A stretch of DNA of 10,263 nt from JAHDFB01 sp964607315. GTDB lineage: Bacteria; Bacteroidota; Bacteroidia; Chitinophagales; Saprospiraceae. Location of the stretch: the NCBI GenBank assembly GCA_964607315.1, contig CAZSKA010000142.1, positions 1 through 10,263 on the forward strand, given 5' to 3'. The first letter of the stretch is position 1; the number at the start of each line of letters is the position of its first letter. A program made the position numbers and the translations under genes. This document shows, one piece after another, positions 1 through 6,124 of this stretch. The notes beneath the pieces were generated by a model, which was not told the DNA's origin, did no database searches, and saw only the letters and a program-made list of their open reading frames with translations.

Positions 1-2
1 CA

Positions 3-221
3 ATTAAACACGCCAATGCAAGTGAAGTAAATATAAGTTCTTCCACAACGGAAGATAAATTAGTTATATTATATGAAGATAATGGGAAAGGTATAGGAGA
101 AGTTAATACAAGTAGTGGTCTCGGAATGTCAAGTATAGAGACAAGAACAAATCTTTTGAATGGAACGTTAGAAATTGATGAAAAGCTTAAAAAAGGATAT
201 AAAATTCAATTTGTATTTTAA
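3..221 (+). CDS. Sensor histidine kinase, C-terminal end (partial at the window edge)
   Basis: Only the last 72 codons are present, in an open frame running from the window edge to TAA at 219-221. They encode the end of a HATPase_c ATP-binding domain. IKHANAS near the start matches the end of an N-box, EDNGKGI is the G1 box that contacts adenine, and SGLGMSSIETR is a G2-type glycine motif, followed by LNGTLEID and a final beta strand. The GLGM(x)3IxxR...LNG spacing is characteristic of the HisKA_3 (NarX/DegS/LiaS) kinases, which autophosphorylate and pass phosphate to LuxR-type regulators. That fits the response regulator starting 13 nt downstream, so the two are very likely a co-transcribed cognate pair. 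The sensor domain and signal lie outside the window and cannot be stated. Family assignment is firm; specificity is unknown. Confidence 0.9.
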   Translation: MKHANASEVNISSSTTEDKLVILYEDNGKGIGEVNTSSGLGMSSIETRTNLLNGTLEIDEKLKKGYKIQFVF

Positions 222-234
222 CTAAATAGCGGAT

Positions 235-909
235 ATGGAAAATTATAGAATAGGAATCGTTGATGATGAATCCTTATTCAGACAAGGATTGTCTATGATG
301 ATTGAAAACCACGATCAATTAGAAGTAGGAATTTCTGCTTGTGACGGGGTGGATTTTCTGAGTCAATTAAGGAATGTAGATCAAGCGCAAGATTTATTGT
401 TATGTGATTTAGAGATGCCAAATATGGATGGCATAGAACTTACTAGGCAATTAAGTCAATCTTATCCTGGGATTAAAATTGTAATTTTATCCTCCCATTA
501 TGAGCCTTCACTAATTATGAAAATGATGGAAATTGGGGCATCTGCATTTATGGCGAAAGATGAAAAACCGGTTGACTTCTATGAAACTATTATAAATGTT
601 ATTGAAAAAGGCTTCCATTATAATGATTATATAGTCCAATTAATTAGAGAGAGGTTACATTTTGGAAGTACTAAAAGGAACCAACAGATTTTAGATCTAT
701 CTAATCGAGAAAAAGAAGTGTTACAATATCTATGTGATCAATTAACTAATAAAGATATTGCTGAGCGTATGTTTATTAGTCCACGAACTGTAGAGGGGCA
801 TAGAAAAAATTTACTTGCAAAAACAAATTCTAAAAATACTGCTGGCTTAATCATTTTCGCTATAGAAAATGGATTTTATAAAGTGAATATTAAGAATAAG
901 CTATGGTGA
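235..909 (+). CDS. LuxR/NarL-family response regulator (receiver plus GerE helix-turn-helix)
   Basis: This encodes a 224-residue DNA-binding response regulator of normal length for the NarL/FixJ class. The N-terminal receiver domain (about residues 4-122) has the acidic pair D10/D11, the phospho-acceptor D58 in LLCDLEMPNMDG, the switch hydroxyl residue S86 in VILSSH, and the conserved K108 in FMAKDEKP. The C-terminal GerE domain (about 152-214) has LSNREKEVLQYL, then the recognition helix region with NKDIAERMFISPRTVEGHRKNL, ending in the usual dimer helix. All receiver catalytic residues are present, so it should be phosphorylatable. The gene begins 13 nt after the kinase stop codon, and the pair probably forms a two-component system controlling transcription at targets that cannot be named from this window. 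The ATG at 235 gives a complete receiver domain, which supports that start. Confidence 0.96.
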   Translation: MENYRIGIVDDESLFRQGLSMMIENHDQLEVGISACDGVDFLSQLRNVDQAQDLLLCDLEMPNMDGIELTRQLSQSYPGIKIVILSSHYEPSLIMKMMEIGASAFMAKDEKPVDFYETIINVIEKGFHYNDYIVQLIRERLHFGSTKRNQQILDLSNREKEVLQYLCDQLTNKDIAERMFISPRTVEGHRKNLLAKTNSKNTAGLIIFAIENGFYKVNIKNKLW

Positions 910-931
910 TTGTACGAGTTTTGTTCTATTT

Positions 932-954
932 TTTTTGGGCTTTAAGCCCAAAAA
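932..954. repeat. Perfect 23-nt palindrome (TTTTTGGGCTT-T-AAGCCCAAAAA)
   Basis: The arms are 11 nt with one central base, lying just after the response-regulator gene. The 3' side is A-rich and is followed by GTAGG, so no U-tract follows it on the plus strand, and no T-run follows it on the minus strand either. It therefore does not fit a classical intrinsic terminator, although an RNA hairpin could still protect or end the transcript. A very similar palindrome (TTTGGGGTT-A-AACCCCAAA) occurs at 9163-9181. Confidence 0.75.
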
Positions 955-1049
955 GTAGGACGATGATAAATAGTGCTGTTAGTTCAGTATTGTAGGAAAT
1001 CTTCAGAAATCCTGCTTTTAAAATTTAGCAAATATTCAATGTTTTCAAT

Positions 1050-1086
1050 AAAAAAGCCCGTTTCAAATTAGTTTTGAAACAGGCTT
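1050..1086 (-). terminator. Intrinsic terminator for the cysteine-rich secreted protein gene
   Basis: Read on the minus strand, AAGCC(T)GTTTCAAA and its partner TTTGAAAC(G)GGCTT form a stem of about 13 bp with one mismatch and a four-base loop. The stem is followed directly by a run of T (the complement of A1050-A1055). It begins 22 nt beyond the stop codon of the minus-strand gene at 1108-1590, where an intrinsic terminator is expected. Confidence 0.85.
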
Positions 1087-1107
1087 AAAAATATATCTTG
1101 TATGAGA

Positions 1108-1590
1108 TTAATTAGTCCCTTCAGCTTTTTTTGCTTTTTTTCCGGCACAACACTTAGCACCGTCTTTTTTAGAACATGATGCTTTACCTTCTGCAGATGG
1201 AGATTTTGCAGTTTCCTCCATATTAACAACCTTAATTGCTTTTAAAGCATTAGCGTCACCTATATCATTAGGAGAAACATTAACAAATTGCTTTTCATTG
1301 GTATCGAATTCTACCTCTTTATATACTACTTTACCAGTACTTTCAGATACTTCCTTCATGTAATAAGAAATAGCACCAGTTTCAGCACATTCTTTTTTTG
1401 TAACATTCTGTCTTTTCATAGAAATCAACATAGCTTGAGAAAAGTCTACAGAAATTGGTTCTTTAACAGATGCTGTTGCTTTTGAAGCACAACATTTAGG
1501 AGTTTCAGTTTTTACATCAACTTCATTCTGTGCATTAATTCCGAAAGAAGCAAATAATCCAAGTGCTAAAACAAATAATAATTTTCTCAT
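1108..1590 (-). CDS. Secreted cysteine-rich protein of unknown function
   Basis: This is a 160-residue protein I do not recognise as a named family. It starts with a clear signal peptide (MRKLLFVLALGLFASFGINA, likely cleaved before Q21), so the product should be exported. The mature part has six cysteines in a striking arrangement: a CC pair at 33-34, one at 68, one at 139, and a second CC pair at 147-148. The last CC pair sits in a lysine-rich tail (KKDGAKCCAGKKAKKAEG). The middle (about 44-125) has no cysteine except C68 and reads as a small globular domain with strand-like segments such as SYYMKEV, KVVYKEVEF and KAIKVVNM. Paired cysteines with a basic tail suggest metal or thiol chemistry in the periplasm, but that is inference only. 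The gene stands alone on its strand, with its own promoter (1635-1665) and terminator (1050-1086), so it is probably expressed independently. Confidence 0.88.
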   Translation of the reverse strand: MRKLLFVLALGLFASFGINAQNEVDVKTETPKCCASKATASVKEPISVDFSQAMLISMKRQNVTKKECAETGAISYYMKEVSESTGKVVYKEVEFDTNEKQFVNVSPNDIGDANALKAIKVVNMEETAKSPSAEGKASCSKKDGAKCCAGKKAKKAEGTN

Positions 1591-1634
1591 TTCTATATTT
1601 TTTGATTAATCTATGTCAATAACAACAAAGTAAA

Positions 1635-1665
1635 CAAATTTAGTACAATAAATAATTTTGTACAA
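1635..1665 (-). promoter_or_regulatory. Bacteroidota-type promoter of the cysteine-rich protein gene
   Basis: On the minus strand, TAAATTTG (complement of 1635-1642) matches the Bacteroidota -7 consensus TAnnTTTG exactly. A TTG (complement of 1663-1665) lies 20 nt upstream, the usual -33 spacing. Initiation would fall near 1628, giving a leader of roughly 38 nt before the ATG at 1590. Confidence 0.65.
1643..1663. promoter_or_regulatory. Inverted repeat GTACAA-N9-TTGTAC inside the promoter spacer (possible operator)
   Basis: Two perfect 6-nt half-sites, centre to centre 15 nt apart, lie between the -7 and -33 elements of the minus-strand promoter, and the right arm overlaps the -33 TTG. This is where a repressor dimer would block transcription. 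The right arm also contains an exact plus-strand TAATTTTG. Whether a protein binds is inference. Confidence 0.4.
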
Positions 1666-1722
1666 GAAGTGAACTAATAAGATATTGTTAAATGTTCTAA
1701 ACAAGATAGTTGTACTAAAGTG

Positions 1723-1764
1723 AATTACATTTTTACTAAACAATTGGATTAAAAAACTGTAATT
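1723..1764. repeat. Imperfect inverted repeat upstream of the aconitase gene
   Basis: AATTACATTTTT at 1723-1734 pairs with AAAAA-c-TGTAATT at 1752-1764, giving a 12-bp stem with a single-base bulge and a 17-nt loop. No T-run follows, so it is not an intrinsic terminator. If the aconitase transcript starts upstream of it, it would form a leader hairpin; otherwise it could be a protein-binding site. Confidence 0.45.
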
Positions 1765-1916
1765 AAGTAAAGGTAGTTAATCAACTTTCAGTTTATATTA
1801 TACTAATTAATTTAACGAAATTGATGGGTATTAGCTACATTTACGGGATATTCATTCATTAACTAGTGCTAAAAGTTATTAAATAAATCAAAAAAGCACA
1901 CAAAACAAATATGTTT

Positions 1917-4184
1917 ATGGCATTTGATATAGATATGTTGAAAGCGCATTATAGCTCATATGCGGAAAAAGTAAATAAAGCTAAAGAGACTTTAGGTAGA
2001 CCTTTGACTATGTCAGAGAAGATATTATATGCACATTTACACCCTGAATCAGATTTAAAAGATTTTCGTAGAGGTAAGGATTATGTATTTTTTGCCCCAG
2101 ATAGAGTTGCAATGCAAGACGCTACTGCGCAAATGGCATTGTTACAATTTATGATGGCTGGAAAAGATAAAGTTGCTGTACCATCAACGGTGCATTGCGA
2201 TCACCTTATTCAGGCTAAAATAAGTGCCGATGTAGATTTGAAAGGTGCTCTTGATATAAATGATGAAGTTTATGACTTTTTAGAATCAGTTTCTGATAAA
2301 TATGGTGTAGGGTTTTGGAAACCTGGAGCAGGGATTATACACCAGGTAGTACTAGAAAATTATGCTTTTCCTGGAGGAATGATGATTGGGACAGATTCTC
2401 ATACGGTGAATGGAGGAGGATTAGGTATGGTTGCCATCGGTGTAGGTGGAGCTGATGCCGTTGATGTAATGACCGGTTTGCCTTGGGAATTAAAAATGCC
2501 TAAATTAATAGGTGTGAAATTGACAGGGGAATTAAGTGGATGGACTTCTCCTAAAGATGTAATCTTAAAAGTAGCGGGAATTCTTACAGCAAAAGGAGGA
2601 ACTGGTGCAATTGTTGAATATTTTGGACCTGGAGCTCAGAAAATGTCATGCACTGGTAAAGGAACAATTTGTAATATGGGAGCAGAAATAGGAGCAACGA
2701 CTTCTACTTTTGCTTATGATGAATCCATGTCTAGATATCTTAAAGCAACAGATAGAGCAGATGTTGCAGAATTAGCTGATGGCATTAAAGATTATTTAGC
2801 AGCAGATCCGGAAATCTATGCAAATCCAGAAAAATATTTTGACCAGTTAATAGAGATTAATTTGAGTGAATTAGAACCACATGTAAATGGTCCTTTCTCT
2901 CCAGATATAGCAACTCCTATCGGTGAATTAGCTGCTGCAGCAAAATCAAATGATTGGCCTACAGAATTAGAATATTGTTTAATAGGTTCATGTACTAACT
3001 CTAGTTATGAAGATATCTCAAGAGCAGCTTCTATTGTGAGACAAGCACTTGAAAAAGGAATAATAAGTAAATCACAGTTGACGATTACTCCCGGTTCAGA
3101 GCAAGTAAGATATACCATAGAAAGAGATGGGATGATAGAAACTTTTGAACAATTAGGTGCACAAGTTTTTGCAAATGCATGTGGACCTTGTATAGGACAA
3201 TGGGATAGAGCAGGTGCTGATAAGAAAGAAAAGAATTCTATTATGCACTCTTTTAATAGAAATTTCTCAAAAAGAGCAGATGGAAATCCGAACACTCACG
3301 CATTCGTAGCTTCTCCTGAAATAGTAACAGCTGTTGCATTAAGCGGAACTTTGGGTTTCAACCCACTTACAGATACATTAACTACAAAAGATGGTAAAGA
3401 AGTAAAACTTGAACCACCTACTGGTTATGAATTACCTCCTAATGGCTTTGATGTAAAAGATAGAGGATATAACGCTCCTGCCGAAGACGGCGCTTCAACA
3501 ATAGTTAAAGTTAATCCTGAAAGTAATAGACTGCAGTTATTAACACCTTTTGTTCCTATGGCACATAAAGAAGTTCAAGATATGCGCGTACTTATTAAAA
3601 CAAAAGGGAAGTGTACTACTGATCATATTTCTATGGCTGGTCCTTGGTTGAAATACAGAGGACACTTAGAAAACATTTCAAATAATTGTTTAATAGGTGC
3701 GATTAATGCTTATAATGATCAAGCTAATCATGTATTAAATCATGAAACAGGTGAATATATGGTTGTGCCAGATTCAGCTCGCGCTTATCAAAAAGCAGGT
3801 GTTGGAACTATCGTTTTTGGAGAAGATAATTATGGAGAAGGTTCTTCTAGAGAACATGCTGCAATGGAACCAAGATTTTTAGGTGTAAAAGCAGTTGTTG
3901 TAAAATCTTTCGCAAGAATTCATGAAACGAATCTGAAAAAGCAAGGAATGTTAGGTTTGACTTTTGTTAATCCTGCTGACTATGATAAAATTAGACAAGA
4001 TGATAAAGTTTCTATCGTAGACTTTAAGGATTTTGCTCCAGGTAAGAATCTTACAATAAAACTTGATCATGCTGACGGGACTTCATCTTCATTTGAAGTT
4101 GCACATACTTATAATGCAGCTCAAGTTGATTGGGTAAGAGCAGGAAGTGCATTAAATAAAATAAGAGAAGATTTTATTAAATAA
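1917..4184 (+). CDS. acn: Aconitate hydratase, mitochondrial type
   Basis: This enzyme interconverts citrate and isocitrate through cis-aconitate in the tricarboxylic acid cycle, in the cytoplasm. The 755-residue length and layout match mitochondrial-type aconitase rather than the longer AcnA/IRP1 type or AcnB. Three cysteines hold the [4Fe-4S] cluster: C359 in LIGSCTNSSYED, and C422 and C425 in NACGPCIGQWDR. These numbers nearly coincide with the cluster cysteines of pig heart aconitase (358, 421, 424). The active-site DSHT motif is at about 160-163, and the C-terminal swivel domain carries the catalytic-serine motif GEGSSREHAAM (serine near 644). An in-frame ATG at 1911 would add only Met-Phe. 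I chose 1917 because MAFDIDM is the usual beginning in Bacteroidota homologues, from memory. The gene is monocistronic, with a strong terminator just after it. Identity is certain; the exact start is likely but not proven. Confidence 0.98.
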   Translation: MAFDIDMLKAHYSSYAEKVNKAKETLGRPLTMSEKILYAHLHPESDLKDFRRGKDYVFFAPDRVAMQDATAQMALLQFMMAGKDKVAVPSTVHCDHLIQAKISADVDLKGALDINDEVYDFLESVSDKYGVGFWKPGAGIIHQVVLENYAFPGGMMIGTDSHTVNGGGLGMVAIGVGGADAVDVMTGLPWELKMPKLIGVKLTGELSGWTSPKDVILKVAGILTAKGGTGAIVEYFGPGAQKMSCTGKGTICNMGAEIGATTSTFAYDESMSRYLKATDRADVAELADGIKDYLAADPEIYANPEKYFDQLIEINLSELEPHVNGPFSPDIATPIGELAAAAKSNDWPTELEYCLIGSCTNSSYEDISRAASIVRQALEKGIISKSQLTITPGSEQVRYTIERDGMIETFEQLGAQVFANACGPCIGQWDRAGADKKEKNSIMHSFNRNFSKRADGNPNTHAFVASPEIVTAVALSGTLGFNPLTDTLTTKDGKEVKLEPPTGYELPPNGFDVKDRGYNAPAEDGASTIVKVNPESNRLQLLTPFVPMAHKEVQDMRVLIKTKGKCTTDHISMAGPWLKYRGHLENISNNCLIGAINAYNDQANHVLNHETGEYMVVPDSARAYQKAGVGTIVFGEDNYGEGSSREHAAMEPRFLGVKAVVVKSFARIHETNLKKQGMLGLTFVNPADYDKIRQDDKVSIVDFKDFAPGKNLTIKLDHADGTSSSFEVAHTYNAAQVDWVRAGSALNKIREDFIK

Positions 4185-4186
4185 AA

Positions 4187-4210
4187 CCTTTTCAATACGT
4201 ATTAAAAGGG
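4187..4210 (+). other. Second hairpin overlapping the left arm of the aconitase terminator
   Basis: CCTTTT-C-AATAC pairs with GTATT-A-AAAGGG around a perfect 10-nt palindrome (4194-4203), with one C/A mismatch and one G-T wobble. Its 3' arm (4204-4210) is also the 5' arm of the terminator, so the two RNA folds exclude each other. With no real loop at the palindrome centre the fold would lose some central pairs. Confidence 0.3.
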
Positions 4211-4240
4211 TCTGTGTTGCAAAACATAGACCCTTTTTTT
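4204..4240 (+). terminator. Strong intrinsic terminator of the aconitase gene
   Basis: AAAAGGGTCTGTGTT at 4204-4218 pairs with AACATAGACCCTTTT through a 15-bp stem with one G-U pair and a GCAA tetraloop (4219-4222). It is followed by further T residues to 4240. It starts 20 nt after the stop codon. Confidence 0.92.
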
Positions 4241-4710
4241 CTGTAGGCTATTCGACAGGAAGAATGTTTACCTAACTTGTGCTGAGCGAAGTCGATGTAA
4301 AGAACCAAAAAGTCAAGGCTGTAAACCTATAATTCCTAAAATTGCTGGATTTCAACTGCTATAGCAAAACTCGCTAAAGCATGTGTATTTTATCTTTTGT
4401 TTTATTTGTTATGGGAGATAGAGGTGTTTGTAGGTATTGTTAATGTTCATGCACTTGCCTTCACGACGCTAAAATTTCGCAATTTCTTAACGGAATCGGG
4501 CTGAATTCGTATAATACCATGGGGGTTCTCTTTATGATAATTAGTGTAGAATTAGTCTTCATATTAAGGTGAATTCTAATTAAGAGAAAAGCAGGTTTTT
4601 AAAATCTCCAATGCTATCATGAAGTAAGGGGAGTGATCAAGTCTATTTCTTAAAAAACAAGACATCTTTGATAATGCTTCATTTTATTTTAAATAGTTCA
4701 AAAAGTGCAA
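4241..4710. other. Non-coding region with probable relics of dispersed intergenic repeats
   Basis: No convincing gene is visible here. The block 4251-4298 has TCGAC and GTCGA at its ends and contains CCTAACTTGTGCTGAGCGAAG. From memory, strings of the form CTTCGCTCAGCACAAGTTAGG recur between genes in many Bacteroidota genomes. The block around 4303-4500 (AAAAAGTCAAGGCTG to CTTCACGACGCTAAAATTTCGC) also resembles such interspersed repeats, although much decayed. Its base composition is locally less AT-rich than the surrounding intergenic DNA. From about 4510 to 4710 I see only AT-rich sequence without recognisable structure. The repeat interpretation rests on recollection of similar sequences, not on a second copy within this window. 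Confidence 0.4.
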
Positions 4711-4747
4711 AATAAAAGAGGTGCCTAACATTAAGTCAAGCACCTCT
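4711..4747 (-). terminator. Intrinsic terminator of the DUF3078 gene
   Basis: On the minus strand AGAGGTGC and GCACCTCT form a perfect 8-bp stem with a 15-nt loop, followed by TTTTATTT (complement of 4710-4717). It lies 96 nt past the stop codon of the minus-strand gene ending at 4844. Confidence 0.75.
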
Positions 4748-4790
4748 CTTCGTTTTGTTTCTGTATGATTAGCATTTAAATCTTTTCACA

Positions 4791-4817
4791 CAATTCACGA
4801 AATAGCATTTCGTGTTG
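4791..4817 (-). other. 3'-untranslated hairpin between the DUF3078 gene and its terminator
   Basis: CACGAAAT-AGC-ATTTCGTG (4796-4814) is a perfect 8-bp stem with a three-base loop, extended outward by CAA/TTG across a two-base bulge. No U-tract follows on the minus strand, so it is probably a stability element or palindrome and not the terminator itself. Confidence 0.5.
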
Positions 4818-4843
4818 AAACGTAAATGTAATATAATTTTTGA

Positions 4844-5875
4844 TTAGAATGTATATCCTACACCTAAAGTATAGTATGACTGAAGTCCAAGACCTTTTAG
4901 TCCTCCTACATTAACTGCACCTACATTTTCAGATAATGCAATCTGCCCTCTATCAGCAATTTGATTATCTCCTCTTAATCCAACATTTAATGCAACAGTT
5001 ATTCCATTTAATATTTTCATAGAGAATCCGTTTAACCAAGTGTAATTGAATAATTCACCAGTTGTATAATCTACTGATAATGCATCTCCTCCTGCAGTTG
5101 TATAATCAACTGAACCATCACCATTAGTATAAGGAATGAATAAAGAAAGATTAGAAGACCAAGCTACTCCTTTTAAAATTGTTGCAGCATAAGTTGCTCC
5201 TACTTTTGCACCAGGTGTAGAAATTAATTCACCCGGGAAGTTTAATTCATAACCAAGTGGGTGAACGATCACAACTAAGTTAGGAACTCCTGTATAAGTT
5301 ACACCAGCACTTACTGTCAATTTTGCAGGGTTTAAAAATGAAGATGCAAATGTTTCTGTTTCTGGATCAAATTGTACAATCGAACTTGTAAATTTACCTT
5401 CTGCAGAAAGTGCAATATCATCTGTTAATTTATATCCAAATAAAGAAGCAAAATCCAATCCCTCTGCTAGCGCAATTACTCTATTCGTATTAGGGCTAGT
5501 TCTTGTAGCAGTTCTTTGAATTGTAACATTCAATAAATTATTCCAAAAATATTTAGGTTGAACATTGTTTGCAAATGCATTAATACCAAGACCTAAAGTA
5601 TTTGAAGCTGCATCAGGTGTAGCTAATGCATACCAGTTTCTATTTCCATTAAGTCCTAAACCAACTGTTCCTACAAGTCCTTTTCTCCATCCAGGTAGTG
5701 CGTCAAGTTTTGCTTGTATAGCTGCAGCTTCTCCTGCATATTTTGCAGCTTCAGCACTAAGTTCAGCTTGTTTAGCCATTAGGTCTTCTTTAGACATTTC
5801 ATCTTGTGCAGTAACACTTAGTGCGCAAAAAGTCACAAGTAATAAAATTGAAAAGATTTGTTTAAAATAAATCAT
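4844..5875 (-). CDS. DUF3078 family outer-membrane beta-barrel protein
   Basis: This is a 343-residue exported protein. The signal peptide (about residues 1-23, ending SVTA before QDE) is followed by an alanine- and lysine-rich coiled-coil stretch (about 26-60, MSKEDLMAKQAELSAEAAKY onward). From GWRKGLVGTVGLGLNGNRNW at about 62 the protein is made of alternating beta strands to the end. The order of segments (GW(K/R)KG opening, a tract with WNN, a GYKLTDD strand, and KLTVSAGVTYTGVPNL) fits DUF3078, a Bacteroidota outer-membrane family of unknown function. It ends YTLGVGYTF, and a terminal aromatic Phe is the usual insertion signal recognised by the BAM machinery. A short internal duplication, SVDYTT twice 12 residues apart, is encoded at 5061-5076 and 5097-5112 and probably lies in a surface loop. 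The gene stands alone on the minus strand, with its terminator at 4711-4747. Its substrate or role is unknown. Confidence 0.85.
   Translation of the reverse strand: MIYFKQIFSILLLVTFCALSVTAQDEMSKEDLMAKQAELSAEAAKYAGEAAAIQAKLDALPGWRKGLVGTVGLGLNGNRNWYALATPDAASNTLGLGINAFANNVQPKYFWNNLLNVTIQRTATRTSPNTNRVIALAEGLDFASLFGYKLTDDIALSAEGKFTSSIVQFDPETETFASSFLNPAKLTVSAGVTYTGVPNLVVIVHPLGYELNFPGELISTPGAKVGATYAATILKGVAWSSNLSLFIPYTNGDGSVDYTTAGGDALSVDYTTGELFNYTWLNGFSMKILNGITVALNVGLRGDNQIADRGQIALSENVGAVNVGGLKGLGLQSYYTLGVGYTF
5061..5112 (-). repeat. 16-nt direct repeat within the DUF3078 gene (SVDYTT duplication)
   Basis: GTTGTATAATC(T/A)ACTG occurs at 5061-5076 and again at 5097-5112, 36 nt apart, so the reading frame is kept. 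One base differs between copies. It encodes SVDYTT twice and looks like a small in-frame duplication in a loop of the barrel. Confidence 0.7.
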
Positions 5876-5954
5876 TACTGAGTTTTTAAGTTAAAAGTTA
5901 ATATTAATAAAAGTAATTATATGTTAAAATTACATAATTATACACTATAAAGGA

Positions 5955-5990
5955 CTTTTCGAAATTGAAATATCACATAAAATCGAAAAG
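5955..5990. repeat. Inverted repeat CTTTTCGA-N20-TCGAAAAG
   Basis: There are two perfect 8-nt arms with centres 28 nt apart, between the divergent genes at 5875 and 6125. The arm spacing and position would suit a DNA-binding dimer or pair of dimers, but no protein can be named. Confidence 0.4.
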
Positions 5991-6050
5991 AAATGTTAAA
6001 ATATTTTCAAGAAATTTAGAGGAGGGGTAGAAAGTATTATCTATTTCAAT

Positions 6051-6091
6051 CAGAAATAAAGCAAAATTTCTTTTTTCGCTTTATTTTTCTG
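6051..6091 (+). repeat. Hairpin-forming inverted repeat in the leader of the peptidase gene
   Basis: CAG-AAATAAAGC (6051-6062) pairs with GCTTTATTT-tt-CTG (6078-6091), a 9-bp core stem with a 15-nt loop plus three outer pairs across a two-base bulge. It ends 33 nt before the ATG at 6125. It lacks a following T-run. Confidence 0.45.
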
Positions 6092-6124
6092 CAATTTTAC
6101 TCATTTAGAACTTATTTATAAAAT

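Larger units (their letters stand above)
1591..1910. other. Divergent intergenic region between the cysteine-rich protein gene and the aconitase gene
   Basis: No coding potential was seen in these 320 nt. The left part carries the minus-strand promoter and an inverted repeat (GTACAA / TTGTAC). A third TTGTAC half-site lies at 1710-1715. Positions 1723-1764 form a large imperfect inverted repeat. A rightward promoter must lie here for the aconitase gene, but no sequence has both the -33 and -7 Bacteroidota elements at proper spacing. TACATTTA at 1836-1843 is a one-mismatch -7 candidate without a convincing -33 partner, and TAATTTTG at 1653-1660 is an exact -7 match with no TTG at the right distance. 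Confidence 0.6.
5876..6124. promoter_or_regulatory. Divergent regulatory region between the DUF3078 gene and the M28 peptidase gene
   Basis: These 249 nt are non-coding and must hold promoters for both directions. No exact TTG-N20-TAnnTTTG pair was found on either strand. One-mismatch -7 candidates include TAATTTTA on the minus strand (complement of 5925-5932) and TATTTTTC on the plus strand at 6082-6089, each without a good -33 partner. The region contains two inverted repeats (5955-5990 and 6051-6091) and a 10-nt direct repeat ATGTTAAAAT (5921-5930 and 5993-6002). Confidence 0.5.

Noticed and set aside
932..954. Palindrome after the response regulator as an intrinsic terminator
   Set aside because: There is no T-run after the stem on either strand, so it is listed as a palindrome rather than a terminator.
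1288..1485. Open frame on the plus strand inside the cysteine-rich protein gene
   Set aside because: It is antisense to a gene with a clear signal peptide, promoter and terminator, and its product is a Phe/Tyr-rich string with no domain character.
1653..1660. TAATTTTG as the -7 element of an aconitase promoter
   Set aside because: It matches the consensus, but no TTG lies about 20 nt upstream, and the leader would be about 245 nt, so it is mentioned only as a possibility.
3005..3295. Minus-strand open frame inside the aconitase gene
   Set aside because: The plus strand here encodes the iron-sulfur cluster cysteine region of aconitase, so this frame is a complement of strongly conserved coding sequence.
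5565..5870. Plus-strand open frame opposite the DUF3078 gene N-terminal half
   Set aside because: The opposite strand encodes a signal peptide, coiled coil and the opening of DUF3078; the plus-strand product is low-complexity Ala/Ser/Pro-rich sequence.
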